From Streptosporangium sp. NBC_01755 (GTDB taxonomy: Bacteria > Actinomycetota > Actinomycetes > Streptosporangiales > Streptosporangiaceae), in assembly GCF_035917995.1 (NCBI RefSeq), contig NZ_CP109131.1:8085095-8149094 (forward strand): 64,000 bases of DNA, in the 5' to 3' direction. Below the pieces are notes generated by a model. The model saw only the letters and a program-made list of their open reading frames with translations. It was not told the DNA's origin and searched no databases. This document shows, one piece after another, positions 24,294 through 32,739 of the stretch; position 1 is the first letter of the stretch, and every line of letters begins with the position of its first letter. The position numbers were made by a program, and so were the translations under genes.

Positions 24294-25325
24294 GTGCAGG
24301 ACCCCACCGGACCGCTGAAGGGCATGCGGGTCGTCGACCTCTCGCAACAACTGCCCGGGCCATACACGAGCCTGCTCCTGGCCTCGCTCGGCGCCCATGT
24401 GACCAAGGTTGAGCCACCTTGGGGAGACGCGGCAAGAAGCTTGGACCCTGACATGTTCGAGGCCGTCAATCATGGCAAGGTCTCAGTGCGCCTGGACCTC
24501 AAGTCCGATGTCGGCCGCAAGACCCTACACAGGATGATGACCAGCGCGGATGTCTTCATCGAGGGCTTCCGCCCAGGGGTTATGGACCGGCTGGGGTGCT
24601 CCGCCATGGATCTGCACGCGTTGAACCCCTCTCTTATCTATTGCTCGATCAGCGGCTATGGCCAGAAGGGCCCGCTGGCCGGGCATCCGACCCACGATCT
24701 CAACCTCCAAGCCATGGTTGGGGCGATACCGAGGTTCGCCCGGCTGGACCGTATCGGCGTGCCCTGGGTCGACCTCGGAACGGCCACCACAGCCGCCTTG
24801 GCGATCGCCGCATACTGGCACGCAGGCGTGGGCGTCCATCTGGATTTGGCCATGCTCGACCTGGCTGCTTCGTGGGCGGCGGTAAAGCCACGCGCCGTGT
24901 CCGACATCGAGCCCAGCTACGGGACTTTCATGTCGCGCGATGGGGACGTGTTCGTGTTGGCGCTCCTTGAGGACGACATGTGGGTGCGTCTGTGTCGGGC
25001 GCTCAGGTTGACGAGTTGGTCGGCGAAGCACCATCTGGAGCACTATCGAGCCAGGCAAGCCGACGCGGAAGGCGTCAGAAGCCGGCTGGAGCAGGAGTTC
25101 GCACTGCGAAGCACAGGAGAGGTGGTGGCACTCGCCGCCGAGTTCGACCTGCCCATCAACCGGGTGCTTGACTCCACGGAGGTCAAGACCGAACAGCAGC
25201 TGCGCCTGCGCTCAGCCAGCCGACCAGGCGCCCGTTGTGTGCCCATTCCAGAGCACCTGCTCGTCGACGTCGAGAGCTGCCCAGCGGTCCACAATCACGG
25301 GATCGAGGATCAATCGACAAGGTGA
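24294..25325 (+). CDS. CaiB/BaiF family CoA enzyme, alpha-methylacyl-CoA racemase-like
   Basis: A 343-residue class III CoA-transferase-fold protein. The N-terminus (MRVVDLSQQLPGPYTSLLLASLGA) is typical. HDLNLQA gives His134, and WVDLGTA gives Asp159. This His/Asp pair, about 25-30 residues apart, is how alpha-methylacyl-CoA racemases work; transferases use a lone Asp. It is therefore more likely to epimerise a 2-methylacyl-CoA than to move CoA. It is shorter than usual (360-400), with an unusual C-terminus, so the 3' end may be worn. It is the last gene of the rightward operon, with debris of insertion sequences following. Confidence 0.78.
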   Translation: MQDPTGPLKGMRVVDLSQQLPGPYTSLLLASLGAHVTKVEPPWGDAARSLDPDMFEAVNHGKVSVRLDLKSDVGRKTLHRMMTSADVFIEGFRPGVMDRLGCSAMDLHALNPSLIYCSISGYGQKGPLAGHPTHDLNLQAMVGAIPRFARLDRIGVPWVDLGTATTAALAIAAYWHAGVGVHLDLAMLDLAASWAAVKPRAVSDIEPSYGTFMSRDGDVFVLALLEDDMWVRLCRALRLTSWSAKHHLEHYRARQADAEGVRSRLEQEFALRSTGEVVALAAEFDLPINRVLDSTEVKTEQQLRLRSASRPGARCVPIPEHLLVDVESCPAVHNHGIEDQSTR

Positions 25326-25401
25326 AGACCTCTGCGAGGGAGCGTCGCCTGACGTCCCGTCCGAGGCGACCTTGGCAGTCGACGGCTCCCGTCGGTGCTG
25401 A

Positions 25402-25560
25402 TCGAGACGCTGCTCGAACTGCATACGGTCGACCTCAAGGCGGGCTCCAACAACTACAGTGTCGACGACTGGGCTCTGTGTTGCTCATGGCCAAGCCGAC
25501 TACATCCGCGACTACCTGCGGCTGATGGGCGACCCTGCCGGCTAGCTCAGACCTCAACCG
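25402..25560 (+). other. Degraded coding-like remnant
   Basis: Short protein-like runs survive, for example VAHGQADYIRDYLRLMGDPAG followed by a stop near 25545, but frames are broken. This is probably transposon debris together with the IS30-like piece that follows. The family cannot be named. Confidence 0.3.
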
Positions 25561-25570
25561 GCCAGCCCCT

Positions 25571-25761
25571 GGCAGCGCGGCTCGAACGAGAACACCAACG
25601 GCCTGCTCCGCCAGTACTTCCCCAAAGGCGCCGATCTGTCCGTCTACAGCGCCGAAGAGCTCGCTGCCCTCGCCGCCGAACTCAACAACCGCCCCCGCAA
25701 GACCCTCGGCTGGCGAACGCCCGCCGAGCTCTTCGCTAAGCTCGTCGCAACAGTCAAATGA
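25571..25761 (+). pseudogene. IS30-family transposase C-terminal remnant
   Basis: One frame reads QRGSNENTNGLLRQYFPKGADLS... and then LNNRPRKTLGWRTPAELF, ending TGA at 25761. The RGSNENTNGLLRQYFPK block with the catalytic Glu and the LNNRPRKTLGWxTP tail are diagnostic of IS30 transposases. Only about 63 codons remain; the DNA-binding and first catalytic parts are lost. It marks the right edge of the sulfatase regulon. Confidence 0.75.
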
Positions 25762-25875
25762 TCACGTGTTGCAATGATCGCTGGAATCCGCCCACAGCGA
25801 GCCGGTCAAAAATGTCAACGGCCACGTGGCCACGTACGACCTAGATGCCGTGATCATGGCGTCAACGAGGTCGGC

Positions 25876-26265
25876 CTACGGTTCCCGACCGTCCCCGCGT
25901 ACCGAGCACATGGGAGTGCCGCCGGGCAAGCGGTGCCGCGAGCGAGACACCGCCGTGTAGACCAGTTCGGCGGCCCAGGAGGCCGGGGGGGTCGACAGAA
26001 GCCTCCCCATCCCGCGCCACCTGCGGGAAGATTGCCAGGTGAGCAGGGCGGCGAAAGCCCTCGCGCCGCCGGCCGGGGCTTTTCCCGGTTCGATCCACCA
26101 GGCGGCCCTGGTTACCTGTTCCGGGGAGAGGCCGTGTTCTTCGAGGTCGAGGGTCTGCCAGGCGGAGGTCCTTGGCCAGGCGGGGAGGGTACGGCGGAGC
26201 CTGCGCAGTGAGGCGGCGCAGAAGCCGCAGTCTCCGTCGTAGACGAGGAGGGGGTCCGGCGTCAT
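25876..26265 (-). CDS. DCC (DUF393) thiol-disulfide oxidoreductase-like protein
   Basis: A 129-residue DUF393/DCC protein. The name-giving YDGDCGFC (9-16) presents a CxxC-like pair, C13 and C16, in a thioredoxin-like setting. These small proteins often accompany HTTM/SdpB-type membrane proteins. Here the ATG overlaps the sdpB stop by 4 bp (ATGA), so it is the last gene of the sdp operon. It may manage a disulfide in the peptide system, but the SdpC homologue has no cysteine, so its target would be another protein. The tail (about 95-129) is Arg/Pro-rich and poorly conserved-looking. Confidence 0.8.
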   Translation of the reverse strand: MTPDPLLVYDGDCGFCAASLRRLRRTLPAWPRTSAWQTLDLEEHGLSPEQVTRAAWWIEPGKAPAGGARAFAALLTWQSSRRWRGMGRLLSTPPASWAAELVYTAVSRSRHRLPGGTPMCSVRGDGREP

Positions 26266-27284
26266 GGGCGTCCTTCCACAGCCGGGCCGACCTGGGCGGG
26301 GACGGCGGGAGACGGCTCGGTCACGCTTGGGAGGTCACCGGCGGCGGCGATCGCGGGGCGGGGCGAGGCCGGCCATGCCGCCCATACCCGGTCGGGGAGG
26401 GCGAGGTGGGGCAGCCGGACCGGGAGGTCGACCGGGCGTAGATGGAGCACCAGGCAGGCGAGCATCGCGAACATGAAGCTCCCGAGGCCCATGAGCAGCC
26501 CGATCGAGATGTGGAAGGCGAATCCCGCGGCCAGCAGGTACGGCCTGACCGGACGGCGGGCGATCATGCCGAGCGCGAGCGCGAACTCGATGACGAGCGG
26601 TCCCCAGGTCATCGCGGTGACGCCGACCGGGTTGACCAGGACCGGGGTGAGCCAGGGTTTGGCCCAGCTCGGCATGCCGAAGAACGGGTCGGTGAGCCAG
26701 TACCACAGTCCCGTGCCGTCGGCCCATTCGGTGTGGCTCAGCTTGGCCACCGAGGCCTGGAAGTAGAGTCCGGCGACCTGGAGGCGGATGACGAAGAAGG
26801 TGCTCCAGGCCAGCAGCGAGCGGACCGGGCGGTCGGCCACGTCGACGGGTGGCCCCCAGTGCCACCTGCGCCCGTCCAGCAGCGCGATGGGGAGCAGTAG
26901 CAGGGTGATGACCGAGCTGATCTGGTCGCCCCCGTCGGGGATGGTGGCCGACGCCATCAGGCTGACCGTGACCCACCAGTGCCCGAGAGCGGTGAAACGG
27001 GGCCGCCAGCCGATGACCACGAGCAGGAGCAGGCCGATCGACACGAAACGAGCGAGCTCCAGCTGACCGTCGGGGACCACGCAGTAGACGCTGAACCGGG
27101 CCAGGCCCTCGCAGTTGGGGAAGGTCGGCATTCCCTGCGCGGGGCGCAGGATCGAACTGCTGTGACTGAACAGGAGTGTTCCGAGCGTGCCGAGCGCCAT
27201 CAGGGTACGGGCCAGGCCGTAGACGTTCGTCCAGGGCGACACTCGTGTGAGGCGCGCAGCCGCGAGGCCGACTCTGGTCAGCAT
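26262..27284 (-). CDS. sdpB: SdpB/HTTM-family membrane protein
   Basis: A 340-residue integral membrane protein of the HTTM (vitamin K gamma-carboxylase-like) group that includes Bacillus SdpB, needed to process the SDP killing peptide. About six to eight hydrophobic helices span residues 15-290, for example ALGTLGTLLF, FVSIGLLLLVVIGW and FAFHISIGLLMGLGSFMFAMLACLVLHL. The lysine-containing AKLSHTEWADGTGLWYWL block is typical of the family. The ATG at 27284 overlaps the SdpA stop by 7 bp. A Pro/Ala-rich tail follows. It probably modifies or matures the SdpC product. Confidence 0.8.
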   Translation of the reverse strand: MLTRVGLAAARLTRVSPWTNVYGLARTLMALGTLGTLLFSHSSSILRPAQGMPTFPNCEGLARFSVYCVVPDGQLELARFVSIGLLLLVVIGWRPRFTALGHWWVTVSLMASATIPDGGDQISSVITLLLLPIALLDGRRWHWGPPVDVADRPVRSLLAWSTFFVIRLQVAGLYFQASVAKLSHTEWADGTGLWYWLTDPFFGMPSWAKPWLTPVLVNPVGVTAMTWGPLVIEFALALGMIARRPVRPYLLAAGFAFHISIGLLMGLGSFMFAMLACLVLHLRPVDLPVRLPHLALPDRVWAAWPASPRPAIAAAGDLPSVTEPSPAVPAQVGPAVEGRP

Positions 27285-27835
27285 GTGACCTCCAAACGGG
27301 CGACGGTGGCGGGCATGACCGTCCGGCTTCCGGCCCACGCCCAGGGCAGCGGCTCGCGTTGGACCAGGCCGATCGAGCCGCAGTGGATGGGATTCGGCGC
27401 GAGGTTGCGTATCGTCACGACGCTGGGCGTCCGGGCGAGGCAGGCGTGGACGTCGGCGCCGTCACAGGGCGTCCATTTGCCCTGGGGAACGGCGGTCTGC
27501 ATGATGCCCAGCTCCAGGCCCTGGGCCCGGGACCGTCGGTCGAATCCCAGGACGTTCCAGAGCTCGGAGTGCGGGCCGAGGCGCGCGTCCTGCCAGCCAC
27601 TCGCGCCCGCGAGCCGCCATACGCCGATCTGTGGTTCGCGTGGTGATTTGGTGAAGAAGGCCCAGCCCTGCGGGGTGAGGGTAGTGATGGTCAGCCTTGA
27701 CTGCTCCTGCCCCGGGAGCCGGATGGCATTGCTCGGCAGCTGGGAGTGGACCACGTAGAAGATCACTGATACCCAGAAGGCGACGATGGCGACGAGGGCC
27801 CACCCGAGACGCCTCGCCATGGTGTTTTCGGTCAA
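27278..27835 (-). CDS. sdpA: SdpA family protein
   Basis: A 185-residue protein with one N-terminal membrane helix (about 11-29, WALVAIVAFWVSVIFYVV) and an extracytoplasmic or cytoplasmic globular part. The FFTKSPREPQIGVWR block is typical of SdpA proteins, which act with SdpB in making mature SDP peptide. It has Cys residues at several positions (CDGADVHAC, HCGSIG, terminal Cys). It is the second gene of the operon, 59 bp after sdpC. The exact activity of SdpA is unknown even in Bacillus. Confidence 0.78.
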   Translation of the reverse strand: MTENTMARRLGWALVAIVAFWVSVIFYVVHSQLPSNAIRLPGQEQSRLTITTLTPQGWAFFTKSPREPQIGVWRLAGASGWQDARLGPHSELWNVLGFDRRSRAQGLELGIMQTAVPQGKWTPCDGADVHACLARTPSVVTIRNLAPNPIHCGSIGLVQREPLPWAWAGSRTVMPATVARLEVTC

Positions 27836-27894
27836 CGGAGGCTCCGTGAGTTGATGGGGCCCCCGGCCCGGGACGCCAGGCCGGGGGCCGGAGG

Positions 27895-28524
27895 TCAGGC
27901 GGCGAGCCGCTCGGCGACGAGGTTCACGAAGCGCTCACGGTCGATCCTGGCCATGTCCTTGCTCACCATGGACTCGGTCCAGTTCTCGATCTCGTAGACG
28001 TTGGACTCCCGGACCGCGTTGGCCACCTTGTAGACGTTGACGATCTCGTAGACGTTGCCGAGGTAGATCGCGAACACGAAGAACGCCAGGCCGGCTGCCT
28101 GGTCGGTGGCCGACGAGTCGGCACGGAACCCGAAGCGCTCCGTCAGCACCTCGCGGGTGATCTTCTGCGCGGCGACGAACGCCCGGTCGACCCGGACCCG
28201 GTCGCCGCTGGTCATGTCGAGGCCGAACGAGGTCAGGAAGGCCGGGTCCTTGGCGTCGACCGCGGCGACGACCGCGTTGGCGAACTTCTCCTGTGCGGCG
28301 GTTATCGGACCGGCCGGGCGCGCGATCTCGGGGAACTTCTCGGCCACCGGACCGATTCCGAGGATCAGGCCGCGATAGACGGTCTTTCCGTCATAGGACG
28401 GCAGCGTGCTCGAAGCCTCGGCCGCGGTGACCGGCCGAATGCCGGCGGCGTGGACCGGTACGGCTCCGGCGGTGACCACCGCCGTCGCAGCCAAAGTCGC
28501 CACCAGCATTTTGGATGCCCGCAT
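27895..28524 (-). CDS. sdpC: SdpC-family antimicrobial/killing peptide precursor
   Basis: A 209-residue secreted precursor. The signal peptide (1-27, ending VPVHAA) is followed by SYDGKTVYRGLILGIGPVAEKFPE (about 43-66), the SdpC family hallmark. The likely toxin is the hydrophobic segment at about 143-170 (AAGLAFFVFAIYLGNVYEIV...), with a repeated NVYEI/NVYK motif after it. Unlike Bacillus SdpC it has no cysteine, so the internal disulfide is absent. The ribosome site GGAGG lies 7 nt before ATG. It is the first gene of sdpC-sdpA-sdpB-DCC. Confidence 0.85.
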   Translation of the reverse strand: MRASKMLVATLAATAVVTAGAVPVHAAGIRPVTAAEASSTLPSYDGKTVYRGLILGIGPVAEKFPEIARPAGPITAAQEKFANAVVAAVDAKDPAFLTSFGLDMTSGDRVRVDRAFVAAQKITREVLTERFGFRADSSATDQAAGLAFFVFAIYLGNVYEIVNVYKVANAVRESNVYEIENWTESMVSKDMARIDRERFVNLVAERLAA

Positions 28525-28948
28525 TAATTACCCTCCATGGGACTGAAACAATGAACGAGATCCGGCTGGGAACCAATGAGCCAGCAGCTCAAAATTGCCC
28601 TTCGTCGCGGACCGTGACGTCTCCGGTCGCGAGCAGGATGCATTTCGGCCGCCATCCCCGCTGGCTTTTCGCCGTTGCGATGGAGGATTGCACATGCGAT
28701 TGAGCGCGAGCTTGGAACAGACTTGTGAATCACTTGTGCCACCGGCAACATATTTGTACCGTCCGCTTTAAAGCGGCAGGCCGAGAAGGGGCGACTTAAT
28801 CAAGCCGGTGATGCTCTGGCTGCCGGGGTGAAGGCACGGTCGTACGCCGAGTCGATGTCCCGGATCACCAAAATTCACGGCAGGGCGCCCGCCAACCCGC
28901 TCGGCAATCGGCCTGCAGCGGCAGGCCTGATGGACCTCGGCTCAGAGC
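28525..28948. other. Intergenic region upstream of sdpC
   Basis: It must contain the sdpC promoter on the minus strand, but no clear -35/-10 pair is evident. A GGCCTGC-AGCG-GCAGGCC hairpin (28910-28927) sits just left of repeat copy A. Traces of an eroded frame (ALAAGVKARSYAESMSRI) around 28810-28870 suggest old coding debris of unknown family. Confidence 0.4.
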
Positions 28949-29004
28949 ATGGTCATCGTCAAGAGTTGGCCTGAGAGGGCGGTGATATCGGTGTCAGGAA
29001 GGAC
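28949..29004 (+). repeat. 56-bp dispersed direct repeat, copy A
   Basis: It begins ATGGTCATCGTCAAGAG and ends GGTGTCAGGAAGGAC. It matches copy B (41494-41549) at 48 of 56 positions in the same orientation. The two copies bracket the 29.0-41.5 kb block. The origin (IS end, att-like or small repeat family) is not recognised. Confidence 0.7.
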
Positions 29005-29034
29005 AGTACAGGCTTTTATCGTCGGCCACCGCGC

Positions 29035-30150
29035 TCACGGCGGCGGGAGCCGGTTCCAGAGTTTGGTGACGCTGCCGGTGACACACGGCTGGGCGAAGGA
29101 CCCGTCCCGGCCTACCCCGATCATGATCGGCTTCTTCGGGAACGCGGTGGCGCCGGACTTGATGCGGTAGTCGACCTCGGTGGTGAGCAGTTCCGGCGTA
29201 CCGTACTCCAGCGCCATGCCGAGGGTCGTCCGGATCTGCAGGTCGGCGAAGGACGCGCCCAGGCAGCGGCGCTGTCCCACGCCGAACGGCAGGAACTCGT
29301 ACGGCGAGGGCCGGGAGTCGGCCCACCGCGACGGCCGGAAGACGTCCGGGTCCGGGAACGCCGCGGGATCGCGATGCTCCAGCAACGGCGCGGCGAACGC
29401 CAGCGCGCCCCGCGGGATCGGCGGCGAGCCGTCGATCTCCACCTCGCGCATGACCCGCCGGGGTAACGAGAGCGGAACGGTCGGGATGAGCCGCTGGGAC
29501 TCCTTGACGACGGTGTCCAGCGTCTCCTCGTCGGAGACCGTGAGCTCCGGCGTGCCGAGGATGGTGAGCATGGCCCACGTCATCGACATCGCGGTCGTCT
29601 CGAACCCGGCGGCGAACAACCCGTGTAACTCCCCCGCGATCTCCGGCGTGCTGAGTGAGTCGCCGTCCTCATCGGTCGTGTGGCACAGGATGGACAGCGC
29701 GTCCGGCCGGGGCTCCTCGGCCCGCTTACGCTCGATGATCGCCTCGAACCCGTCGTACACCCCGGCGACCCGCCGCACCCACCGGCCGTAGGGCGTCCAG
29801 TCCCGGTCCTTCTGGTACATGAACACCATCGGGTTCAGGGTGGCCTGCAACAGGTCGCTGACGGACTGCGCGAGGGCGACGTTCCTCCTGTCCGGTTCGA
29901 GCCCGAGCAGGCAGGTGAGCAGGTTGGCCCGGGTGATGCGGAGGAACTCGGCGACCATGTCGAACGGCTCGCGGTCCGCCGACGCGAACCGGGACTGCTT
30001 GAAGGTGTCGGCGAAGACCTCCCGGTAGTGCTCCAACGCGGTCCTGTGCACGATCGGCATCAGCAGCCTGCGGGACCGCCGGTGGCGCTCGCCGTTGAAC
30101 GTGATGACGGCGTCGAACATCCGCGACCACGGCCGTGTCGGACGCCGCGA
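29035..30150 (-). pseudogene. Cytochrome P450, 5'-truncated
   Basis: A heme monooxygenase missing its N-terminal ~85-95 residues. The remaining frame begins near the C-helix (FNGERHRRSRRLL), then shows the I-helix oxygen-activating AGFETT, ESQR as ExxR, and the heme-binding FGVGQRRCLG with the cysteine ligand. An ATG exists at 30120, but the coding-like frame continues to about 30150, where it abuts the stop of the acyl-CoA dehydrogenase gene. A full-length P450 is ~400-450 residues, so loss of the substrate-recognition N-terminus should inactivate it. It could still be expressed as a 361-residue protein. Confidence 0.8.
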
Positions 30151-30151
30151 G

Positions 30152-31942
30152 TCAGAACCACGCCTCCCGGATCTCGTTGAACAGCTGGTCCCCGCTGCCG
30201 ACGAGATCGAGCATCGGGCCGACCTTCGGCAGCTCGTGGGTCAGGAAATAACGCCCCGCAGCACGCTTCCCGGCAAAGAAGTCCCCCTCGCGCTCCCCCA
30301 CCGCGACCAGCTGCTCAAGCCAGATCCACGCGACGACGATGTGGCCGGCGGCCTCGAGGAACGTCGAGGCATTTGCCAGCGCCTCTTCGGGCTTGCCCTC
30401 GGCCCACACCTCGCCGACGAGGTCGCCGAGCCCGGCGGTGTACGCAGCGAGAGCATCGGCGTAGACCTCGAGCCCGGCGGCCCGTGCACGCGTGACGGTG
30501 CCGTCGACGGCCTTGAGCAGGACCCGCAGACCGCGGCCCCCGTCGATGACGAGCTTGCGGCCGAGGAGATCCTGGGCCTGGACGCCGTGGGTGCCCTCGT
30601 GGATGAGGTTGAGCCGGTTGTCGCGATAAAGCTGCTCGACAGGATATTCGCGCGTGTAGCCGTAGCCGCCGTGCACCTGGATGGCCAGGTCGTTGGCGGC
30701 GAGGCACCACTGCGACGGCCAGTTCTTGACGATGGGGGTGAGCACGTCGAGCAGCTCACCGGCCGCCGCCCGCTCGGCAGGAGTCTCGGCCGTACGCTGC
30801 TCGTCGACGAGGCGGGCGGCATAGAGCACGAGCGCGAGCCCGCCCTCGACGTAGGACTTCGAGGCGAGCAGCATCCTACGCACGTCGGCGTGCCGGATGA
30901 TCGGCACGGGGGCGCTCGACGGGTCCTTCGCGCCGAGCGGTCGGCCCTGCCGACGCGACTTCGCATAGGCGAGTGCGGTGCGATAACCGGCGTAGCCGAG
31001 CGCGACGGCGCCTGCGCCGACGCCGATGCGGGCCTCGTTCATCATGTGGAACATGACGGCGAGCCCGCGTCCCTGGTCGCCGACGAGCTCGCCGACGGCA
31101 CCGGCGGAGCCGCCGGGGCGATGTCGTCCCTCACCGAAGTTGAGCACCGTGTTGACGGTGCCGCGGTAGCCCATCTTGTGGTTGATGCCGGCGAGCACGA
31201 CGTCGTTGCGCTCGCCGAACTCACCGTCGGCGCCGACCAGCCGCTTGGGTACGGCGAAGAGCGAGAGCCCCTTGACCCCGGTGGGTGCGCCTTCGACGCG
31301 GGCGAGCACGAGGTGGACGATGTTGTCGCCCATCTCGTGCTCGCCGCCGGAGATCCACATCTTGTTGCCGAAGAGGCGATAGGTGCCGTCGCCCTGCGGC
31401 ACGGCCCGGGTCGCCACGTCGGCGAGTGAGGAGCCGGCCTGCGGCTCGGAGAGGCACATGGTGCCGAACCAGCGTCCTTCGAGCATGGGCGGCACGAACC
31501 TCGCGACCTGCTCGGGGGAGGCATGCGCCTGGAGCAGATTGGCGTTGGCCATGGTGAGCATGGGGTATGCGGCGGTGGCGATGTTGGCGGCCTGGAACCA
31601 CGCGAAGCATGCCTGGTGCACGATGTAGGGCAGCTGGATGCCACCGGCGTCGGCGTCCATGGCCGCGGCAATCAGCCCAGAGTCGGCGAACGCCTTGAGC
31701 GCCTGGCCGACCTCGGGGATGACGGTGACGGTCTCGCCGTCGAAGACCGGCTCGGTGCGGTCGCTAGCGGCGTTGTGGGTGGCGAACTGCTCGGCCGCGA
31801 GCTCCTGGGAGAGGTCGAGGACGGCGTCGAAGGTGTCGCGAGAGTGGTCGGCGAAGCGTTCGCATCGGGTCAGGGACTCGACGTCGAGCCAGTCGTACAG
31901 CAGGAAGTCGAGGTCTCGTCGTGACAGCAGCTCATGTTCCAC
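30152..31942 (-). CDS. Acyl-CoA dehydrogenase (long form)
   Basis: A 596-residue FAD-dependent acyl-CoA dehydrogenase of the long form with a C-terminal extra domain, like DmdC or fatty-acid FadE enzymes. MCLSEPQAGSSLADV is the FAD/substrate motif, KMWISGGEHEMGDNIVHLVLAR the next strand, and YTREYPVEQLYRDNRLNLIHEGTHGVQAQDLLGRK the C-terminal signature, in which the Glu of HEGT fits the catalytic base position. It is transcribed leftward after two SDR genes. It would oxidise an acyl-CoA to the 2-enoyl-CoA. Confidence 0.9.
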   Translation of the reverse strand: MEHELLSRRDLDFLLYDWLDVESLTRCERFADHSRDTFDAVLDLSQELAAEQFATHNAASDRTEPVFDGETVTVIPEVGQALKAFADSGLIAAAMDADAGGIQLPYIVHQACFAWFQAANIATAAYPMLTMANANLLQAHASPEQVARFVPPMLEGRWFGTMCLSEPQAGSSLADVATRAVPQGDGTYRLFGNKMWISGGEHEMGDNIVHLVLARVEGAPTGVKGLSLFAVPKRLVGADGEFGERNDVVLAGINHKMGYRGTVNTVLNFGEGRHRPGGSAGAVGELVGDQGRGLAVMFHMMNEARIGVGAGAVALGYAGYRTALAYAKSRRQGRPLGAKDPSSAPVPIIRHADVRRMLLASKSYVEGGLALVLYAARLVDEQRTAETPAERAAAGELLDVLTPIVKNWPSQWCLAANDLAIQVHGGYGYTREYPVEQLYRDNRLNLIHEGTHGVQAQDLLGRKLVIDGGRGLRVLLKAVDGTVTRARAAGLEVYADALAAYTAGLGDLVGEVWAEGKPEEALANASTFLEAAGHIVVAWIWLEQLVAVGEREGDFFAGKRAAGRYFLTHELPKVGPMLDLVGSGDQLFNEIREAWF

Positions 31943-31983
31943 GGTGGTGCTCCCTCAGCTGGCGGTGTCGTCAAGGGTGGTCA

Positions 31984-32739
31984 TCAGACTCCTCCGTTGA
32001 GAGTGAGGCCTCCGTCGAGCACGAGGGTCTGGCCGGTCGTCCAGGCGGCGTCGTCGGAGCCGAGGTAGGCCACGGCTGCGGCGATGTCCTCGGGCTCGCC
32101 GAGGCGTCCGACCGGATAGGCGGCGGTGACCTCGTCCTCCTTGCCCTCGAAGAGTGCGGTGGCGAAGCGGGTGCGGACGACGGCGGGCGCGACGGCGTTG
32201 ACCCGCACGGTCGGCGAGAGCTCGACGGCGAGCTGCTGGGTGAGGTGCATCAGGGCTGCCTTGGTCGCGCCGTAGAAGCCGATTCCGCCGGCGGGACGGA
32301 GACCGGCGACGGAGGCGACGTTGACCACGGCACCTCCCCGGTCGGCGAGCACCGTATGCCAGGCCCGGCGTGTCCAACCGAGCGTGCCGAGGAGATTGAC
32401 TTCGAATATCTTGCGCGCCGCGGAATCCTCAAGCTCAAGCAGTGAGCCGTATGCCGGGTTGATGCCGGTGTTGTTCACCAGCAGGTCGAGACCGCCCCAC
32501 CGTTCGACAGCGCGGTCGATGGCCTCCTGCTGGTGATCGGGGTCGGCGGCGGAGCCGGCGACGTGGAAGGCGACGTCAGGGCCAAGCTCCTCGACGGCCT
32601 CCTTGAGCGCCGTCTCCTTGCGGGCGGTGATGCAGACTCGAGCGCCCTCGTCGACGAGCCGGTGGGCGATGGCGAGACCGATGCCGCGGCTGGCGCCGGT
32701 GACCAGCGCGGTCCGGCCTTCGAGTCGTCGGGCGGTCAC
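31984..32739 (-). CDS. SDR family oxidoreductase (FabG-like)
   Basis: A 251-residue classical SDR with TGASRGIG (about 14-21), NNTG in place of NNAG, the catalytic serine in VNVASVAGL, YGATK as YxxxK, and a DGGLTLNGG ending. It starts at GTG 32739, overlapping the upstream SDR stop by 4 bp. Together with the acyl-CoA dehydrogenase, the neighbouring SDR and the broken thiolase, it looks like part of a former beta-oxidation-type operon, where it would act as a 3-hydroxyacyl-CoA dehydrogenase or a related enzyme. Confidence 0.88.
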   Translation of the reverse strand: MTARRLEGRTALVTGASRGIGLAIAHRLVDEGARVCITARKETALKEAVEELGPDVAFHVAGSAADPDHQQEAIDRAVERWGGLDLLVNNTGINPAYGSLLELEDSAARKIFEVNLLGTLGWTRRAWHTVLADRGGAVVNVASVAGLRPAGGIGFYGATKAALMHLTQQLAVELSPTVRVNAVAPAVVRTRFATALFEGKEDEVTAAYPVGRLGEPEDIAAAVAYLGSDDAAWTTGQTLVLDGGLTLNGGV

